Assembly: GCA_964648295.1 (NCBI GenBank)
Contig: CAZYNH010000005.1
Location: forward strand, 1-64,000
Direction of reading: 5' to 3'
Origin: UBA4055 sp964648295
Lineage (GTDB): Bacteria; UBA4055
Length of the DNA stretch: 64,000 nucleotides
Of this stretch, positions 61,301 through 64,000 are shown one piece after another. The notes under the pieces are model-generated. The model worked only from the letters and a program-made list of their open reading frames with translations. It did not search any database and was not told where the DNA came from. Within the stretch, counting starts at the first letter, position 1. The number at the start of each line of letters is the position of its first letter. Both the position numbers and the translations under genes were made by a program.

Positions 61301-61405
61301 CGATTCGCCGTTCCAGCCTTCTTTGCTCACATTCCACATATCCGCGATCGCTTTGGCATATTTCGGGTCGTATTCGACTAATTTAAATTCACTTGTTTCT
61401 TTCAT
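58310..61405 (-). CDS. GNAT acetyltransferase fused to a large unassigned region
   Basis: A 1031-residue protein without signal peptide. Residues about 5-155 are a GNAT domain (LLNVDPVYHGKKAGKMLVKKAV acetyl-CoA site split as GKKAGKML, and AVPMYKKCGFFWE). The remaining about 870 residues look beta-rich: a region with NEW3/Ig-like strands (about 190-440), then a large beta-sandwich-like section with many Trp/Tyr (WFEIISFPAGMDEFSV, NRSWWNNWFGGIHTR), ending at QNVRF. No catalytic site is recognised there; it could be a carbohydrate-binding or mutarotase-like fold. Cytosolic. Its 5' leader holds a GC-rich structured element. Confidence 0.75.
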   Translation of the reverse strand: MKETSEFKLVEYDPKYAKAIADMWNVSKEGWNGESDHKTEESVKRKEEISSHLNLYLALDGKKVIGYCKLSKYFAEENTLYVDLLNVDPVYHGKKAGKMLVKKAVERTIELGYPRIDLFTWAGNTKAVPMYKKCGFFWEQMESGSTHLMNFIPTVVQSELFRDFFKKADWYDDSNRKIDLVPDGVSENGFDYLTYSWQKDGKNLLVEFEKTGRGIRRIETDDYSITSKVDKNKLVFGKDYVICYEIVNKTGKKLEVRIKGMTDKNISTKADISGNIKGKKTVEANFYLDKIEKDQSVWQTHPCVMSEITVNGKKVTFKTGINPQFPLKLKTNENYSMTHVGIEKELYLDVENNFDEDCTFEIKFPKVKEIEFLEKKKKFFLKKGERNTVAVKILLHNSVLICEDVDLKAVIKNGKTYSFRQKFNLVQNIRGGKLCGENDNYFYMSSGNFSFSLDKFIDKNQMIYRSMASDVWTYMGAPKIGKPFSSEFVRKAPYKSEYAETDNAILLKAFYRSDDFPGCEFTQNFKMYRSGILEQWFEIISFPAGMDEFSVSSDFNFEHGKMTVPYCGRLHRYDRDAYGDSALDFINNDKLTGNWMFGERDKGTVAVIWPESSKIKLCSWFLSLEHKFTRKGVKKTTPVIFALEIFKNVKDVREFVLKKQVGHERIYDSFDLEINEGNPFCSKKVSGAFVDHKDKPIDANINIASLSDPSLRKLKKSAAEDKLNKIDFEFEFKDKKPVELICVNADYFSREMKKTKAVFIGSKGSVKTGREKEGKHTVFTADNGVLKIKSSPDFAAAVFSLTYKGREWLATDYPERTNRSWWNNWFGGIHTRPGNMKEHHWLSENTKAAFIKKRDNLGNVWEGLELTTSMGKFDAMKGMKIRQYFLMMPGSTVLAAYSEVENGTGYFKEYHQMGGAVHINYENDMKNIAAVTRQDGRENIIKCGYEAAETRIKSGLVCINNSKRPEKLYYFNSETVSDGWFHCDNGVIMCGFDEFRRIKNGEAKIFSPKFIIFSELELTEENLTDLQNVRF

Positions 61406-61429
61406 TTTTTTCTCCGTTTTCTAACATTT

Positions 61430-61500
61430 TCCGCGGCGGGCGGCACAAATTTTTAAGGCGCGCGCTTTCTCCCGGCGGGTTGACGGGAGGAGTTTGTGCG
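61430..61500. other. GC-rich nested inverted repeats in the leader of the GNAT fusion gene
   Basis: GCACAAA (61443-61449) pairs with TTTGTGC (61493-61499), and inside it CTCCCG (61469-61474) pairs with CGGGAG (61484-61489); GGCGCGCGC (61457-61465) lies between. The stretch is much richer in G and C than its surroundings, contains no ORF and lies just before the 61405 start. It may be a structured leader, a terminator-like signal or a repeat unit. Confidence 0.4.
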
Positions 61501-61542
61501 TAACCGATATTCTGATTGAAGATTTGTCGGGTAAATTTACGA

Positions 61543-62424
61543 CTAATCAGAAATTTGGGCAAGCTTTATTTTTGAATATATTCTGAGGGCATTATGAAAG
61601 AACACTTTCTCATGATGTTCCGCCGGGACAAGTACCTTTATAAGATCGATGTATGATCTCATCGGCGCGAGCGGCCAGTCCGAACCGTAAATTAGTTTAT
61701 CGTAACTGTCTGCGAAAACCATTGCTGTCCTGAAAGTATTGAGCCATAGCTCATTCGAGCAGAACCTCGAGAATAGTTCTTTTGTACCGACCTGAAGTCC
61801 GGAAAGATCGGCAAAAACATTCTTGTTCTTATAAAGTATTTCGGCGCAATCCATCACCCACGGGTTGCCGAGATGGCAGATCACAATTTTCAGATCGGGA
61901 TATTTTACTGCCAGTTCGTCAACTGCCATGGGATGTGAATACTTGAGAAGTCCGCGTTCGCTGTATGTGTCGCCGGTGTGTATCGCTACTGGCATATCGT
62001 ACTTCATCGCAAGCTTATAAACGGGGTCATATACCTCATCAGTTACATAATAGTGGTAATATCCGGCATACAGCTTTAAACCAACGCAATCGGCTCTTTT
62101 AAGGGCCTTATCAAGTCCGGCAAGATCTTCTGATTTAAGCCTGTGAGGATTTATCCCCGCGCAGAAGTAAAATCCAGCCGGCATTTCATCAACATCGTAA
62201 GCCATGGGTGTAGGGGTATCTATGTCCGGGAAACCGCCCGGAACTCCTTCAGCCAACCCCATACAAATTCCTGCGACAACGGAATTTTCCCCGCAGTCCT
62301 TCAACCACCCGGCTCTGCTGTAGTCCGTACCGTTATCCTTCGCGGCCTGCTGAAAAGACGCTATTTTAGAGTAGTGAAAGTGCGCATCTATCACCTTGTA
62401 TCGGAAAATTATGTTTTCTTTCAT
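61543..62424 (-). CDS. Amidohydrolase-2-family metal-dependent hydrolase
   Basis: A 293-residue TIM-barrel hydrolase with a complete metal site: HxH pair in VIDAHFHYSK, Lys in GLKLYAGYYHYY, His in AIHTGDTY, His in IVICHLGNPW and Asp in YGSDWPLAP. This family includes decarboxylases and hydrolases with varied small substrates; none can be chosen. Located in the gene string 58310-63514, transcribed towards the GNAT fusion. Confidence 0.85.
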   Translation of the reverse strand: MKENIIFRYKVIDAHFHYSKIASFQQAAKDNGTDYSRAGWLKDCGENSVVAGICMGLAEGVPGGFPDIDTPTPMAYDVDEMPAGFYFCAGINPHRLKSEDLAGLDKALKRADCVGLKLYAGYYHYYVTDEVYDPVYKLAMKYDMPVAIHTGDTYSERGLLKYSHPMAVDELAVKYPDLKIVICHLGNPWVMDCAEILYKNKNVFADLSGLQVGTKELFSRFCSNELWLNTFRTAMVFADSYDKLIYGSDWPLAPMRSYIDLIKVLVPAEHHEKVFFHNALRIYSKIKLAQISD

Positions 62425-62426
62425 TT

Positions 62427-62534
62427 CTAACCGCCTTTTTTAGTAATTTGATCAGCAATAAACAGCAGTAAAACGACTAACAGAATGGTCTCCAGCTTCA
62501 TTATCCTTGCTTTATTTTTCAAATCTTTCAGCAT
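62427..62534 (-). CDS. Possible 35-residue single-helix membrane protein
   Basis: Starts MLKDLKNKARIMKLETILLV and continues through a hydrophobic helix to DQITKKGG. Its codons contain the AGGCGG ribosome site of the next gene and its stop ends 3 nt before that ATG, suggesting coupling. Ribosome site of its own is weak. May be chance. Confidence 0.3.
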   Translation of the reverse strand: MLKDLKNKARIMKLETILLVVLLLFIADQITKKGG

Positions 62535-62552
62535 ACAGCCCAAGCTACCCAC

Positions 62553-63017
62553 TTAATTTGTTTTTCCGCAGCTCTTTTCCATCCAGTTAAGCACAGTTTC
62601 CCATGCCTTATCGAAGTATTCATAAGCTTTGTCCCATTCGCCGCCCTCAGGCCAGCCGGTATGGTTTATCTCTACTTCCGTTCTTGTGTTCGGCATGATC
62701 CTGAAATTGACTACCACCCATGTTTTGTATTCGTTATTTCTTACTTCTGGGAATTGAGGAGGCGCATTCCATGTAAAGGACAGCATTCTCTCAGGCAGAA
62801 AACTTAATATTCTGCATCCTTCGCTTCCTTTCATACCGTACGGATTAGCTTCGATGAAGTAAATCTCGAACGGACCGCCGATCCTTAATTCGATCTTGTT
62901 ATCCGGCCCGAAAAATGTTTTCAGACCTTCTTGCGTAGTCCACTTTGCCCACGCTTCCTGTACAGAACAGTTTACAGTCTTCGTTTTTACGATCTTTTTA
63001 TCGCTGATCTGATACAT
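62553..63017 (-). CDS. SRPBCC/AHSA1-family protein
   Basis: A 154-residue START-like protein: the VNCSVQEAWAKWTTQEGLKTFF beginning, GGPFEIYF, and the C-terminal helix AYEYFDKAWETVLNWMEKS are hallmarks of AHSA1 (activator of Hsp90 homolog)-like proteins. The hydrophobic cavity binds small molecules; role unknown. Part of a string of small genes on the minus strand. Confidence 0.85.
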   Translation of the reverse strand: MYQISDKKIVKTKTVNCSVQEAWAKWTTQEGLKTFFGPDNKIELRIGGPFEIYFIEANPYGMKGSEGCRILSFLPERMLSFTWNAPPQFPEVRNNEYKTWVVVNFRIMPNTRTEVEINHTGWPEGGEWDKAYEYFDKAWETVLNWMEKSCGKTN

Positions 63018-63058
63018 TTTTTACCCCTCCGTTTTGCCAGTCCTTTATTATCTTCGAT

Positions 63059-63514
63059 TCATTGTCTATCCATATAACTGATCTTGCAGGTCAGGCTTTC
63101 TATCGCGACTTTAATCATTACGATGGTTTTGAGGCTTTCCGGGCTGTGACGAACAGGCTCCGCGCCAAAATGTCCGGTCAGATGGTTTAAGGCTTCCCTT
63201 TTCCCATCCTCGTCTTCAATAATACAAGCTTTGCCTACACCGTTTACACTGCGGTATCTCATCGTTAATAGACCTTCGAGGTATTTTGCGTCGAGAGTTA
63301 TGTTGAAAGCGACTTTCGGATTCTTTCTGATCACATTGAGCTTCATTCCCTGTGTAGCGCAGTGAATGTACAGAGCATTGTCGAAATAGCCGTAGTTCAG
63401 AGGCACGATGTAAGGCTGATCGCCGTCCGACATGGCAAGCTCGCACCAGTTCGCTTCTTTCAGGATGTTTTCGATAATTTTCAGATCCGTCACTTCTTTC
63501 TTTTTGTTTATCAT
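63059..63514 (-). CDS. NimA-like pyridoxamine 5'-phosphate oxidase-family protein
   Basis: A 151-residue split-beta-barrel flavoprotein: WCELAMSDGDQPYIVPLNYGY and LYIHCATQGMKLNVIRKNPKV are the typical FMN-binding strands of the 5-nitroimidazole-reductase/PPOX-like group. Possible role in flavin-dependent reduction. Gene is 42 nt upstream of the SRPBCC gene. Confidence 0.85.
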   Translation of the reverse strand: MINKKKEVTDLKIIENILKEANWCELAMSDGDQPYIVPLNYGYFDNALYIHCATQGMKLNVIRKNPKVAFNITLDAKYLEGLLTMRYRSVNGVGKACIIEDEDGKREALNHLTGHFGAEPVRHSPESLKTIVMIKVAIESLTCKISYMDRQ

Positions 63515-63541
63515 CTAATCTTCTCCGTTTTAGATAGCCTT

Positions 63542-64000
63542 TTACTCCCCTGTTTTCCTCAAAATATACATATCAGCAAGTTCGCCCGTGATGCGTCTGC
63601 CGTCAGAATCGAGCATAAAAAGAGCTCCTTCGCCGACCTGATATTTTCCGGGCGCTTCATTTTCAAGTATGATTATCCTGCCGTCGCTGCTCCAGGTGAA
63701 CCTCCCCTCTGAAGCGAAGGCCTCTCCGTTTTTTCCGATATACTTTCTTTCAATCCTGTAGGTCATATCGTACCTGATCGAAAGCGAAGTTTCGATTCCT
63801 TCACAGTCCGCGCAGGGCAGGATGCCCCCGTAGGTTCCCTCCCAGTCGAGCGCGTTCATGCTCGTGTGCATGTCGGGTATGAGAATGTTTCTAACCTCTC
63901 TCTGATAATCGGGATTGTAAGTCATGCCGTTGTGCCTCTGACCGGGAATCGTGATAAGCCTGTCCCCTTCTTTGAAATGCTTCGAGAGCTTTACCGATGA
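63542..64000 (-). CDS. Partial alpha/beta-hydrolase with C-terminal NlpE-like domain
   Basis: The frame is open to the window edge, so the 5' part is missing; an internal ATG at 63925 is not needed. The visible N-terminal part (KLSKHFKEGDRLITIPGQRH then NG) matches the end of an alpha/beta-hydrolase, with the catalytic His in GQRHNG. After about 45 residues comes an NlpE-type domain: GTYGGILPCADCEGIETSL with the CxxC, and YILRKTGE at the end. NlpE domains occur in lipoproteins sensing surfaces or copper. The fusion is inferred from one continuous frame. Confidence 0.65.
   Translation of the reverse strand, partial: SSVKLSKHFKEGDRLITIPGQRHNGMTYNPDYQREVRNILIPDMHTSMNALDWEGTYGGILPCADCEGIETSLSIRYDMTYRIERKYIGKNGEAFASEGRFTWSSDGRIIILENEAPGKYQVGEGALFMLDSDGRRITGELADMYILRKTGE

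Noticed and set aside
61443..61499. Integron attC-like site in the GC-rich element
   Set aside because: The conserved RYYYAAC and GTTRRRY core sites are not present.
1..64000. CRISPR arrays, rRNA or tRNA genes, prophage
   Set aside because: No regularly spaced repeats, rRNA core sequences, tRNA cloverleaf signatures or phage structural genes were recognised by eye; a covariance-model scan would be needed to exclude tRNAs fully.

Overview
The window reads as chromosome of a Gram-negative bacterium with moderate GC content. Evidence for an outer membrane: a TamA/TamB-type pair (15335-21558), KDO activation for lipopolysaccharide (kdsB, 36516-37268) and several lipoproteins. Genes are tightly packed into short operons with frequent 1-20 nt overlaps. 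Gene content (MEP pathway, BatA/TPR pair, 6-bladed beta-propeller lipoprotein, ComEA, HDOD-GGDEF, many unassignable membrane proteins) suggests an uncultured lineage near the FCB group. That placement is an inference; no rRNA, tRNA or CRISPR array was recognised.

Layout. 1-7347 (+): grpE-dnaJ, a ComEA-like protein, two unassigned membrane proteins (one PilM/GspL-like), rsmD and an HDOD-GGDEF signalling protein. 7373-10307 (+): trkA-trkH potassium uptake. 10383-13998: an acyltransferase and two glycosyltransferases. 14010-15274 (+): thiol peroxidase, cupin, cysteine-cluster protein. 15335-21558 (-): tamA-tamB. 21616-25551: Na+/Ca2+ exchanger, a methyltransferase, a lipoprotein and class II aldolase fba. 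25621-25967: a 347-bp internally deleted IS3-family remnant. 26029-27753 (+): tgt and an orphan HisKA-like membrane protein. 27745-34534 (-): rimP-nusA-ylxQ-infB-rbfA-nrnA-truB, an unusually complete translation/RNA operon. 34652-37614 (-): receiver protein-kdsB-dxs. 38349-40072 (+): BatA/TPR pair. 40161-45799 (-): class II aldolase, a secreted peptidylarginine deiminase-like protein and a membrane spermidine-synthase-like protein. 45943-51127: bioY, acetyltransferase, ilvE, aminotransferase, rsmA, TauE. 51198-52919: DUF4160-DUF2442 gene pair followed by a damaged IS3 element. 52980-56884: GNAT-epimerase-ABC transporter and a Phd/VapC toxin-antitoxin pair. 56972-64000 (-): beta-propeller lipoprotein with a truncated relative, a giant GNAT fusion, amidohydrolase, small enzymes and a partial hydrolase-NlpE fusion at the edge.

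Most striking points: (1) the 809-residue secreted deiminase keeps, at nearly constant offset, the catalytic residues and the two C-terminal-arginine-recognising arginines known from Porphyromonas PPAD; (2) the 1031-residue GNAT protein carries about 870 residues of unrecognised, probably beta-sandwich sequence; (3) both IS3-family elements are internally deleted, and the second appears to have landed between a ribosome binding site and a 47-codon ORF; (4) at least eleven intergenic regions contain a sigma-70-like promoter with exactly 17 bp between the hexamers and usually TATATT as the -10 box. All assignments come from reading motifs and gene order; no database search was run.
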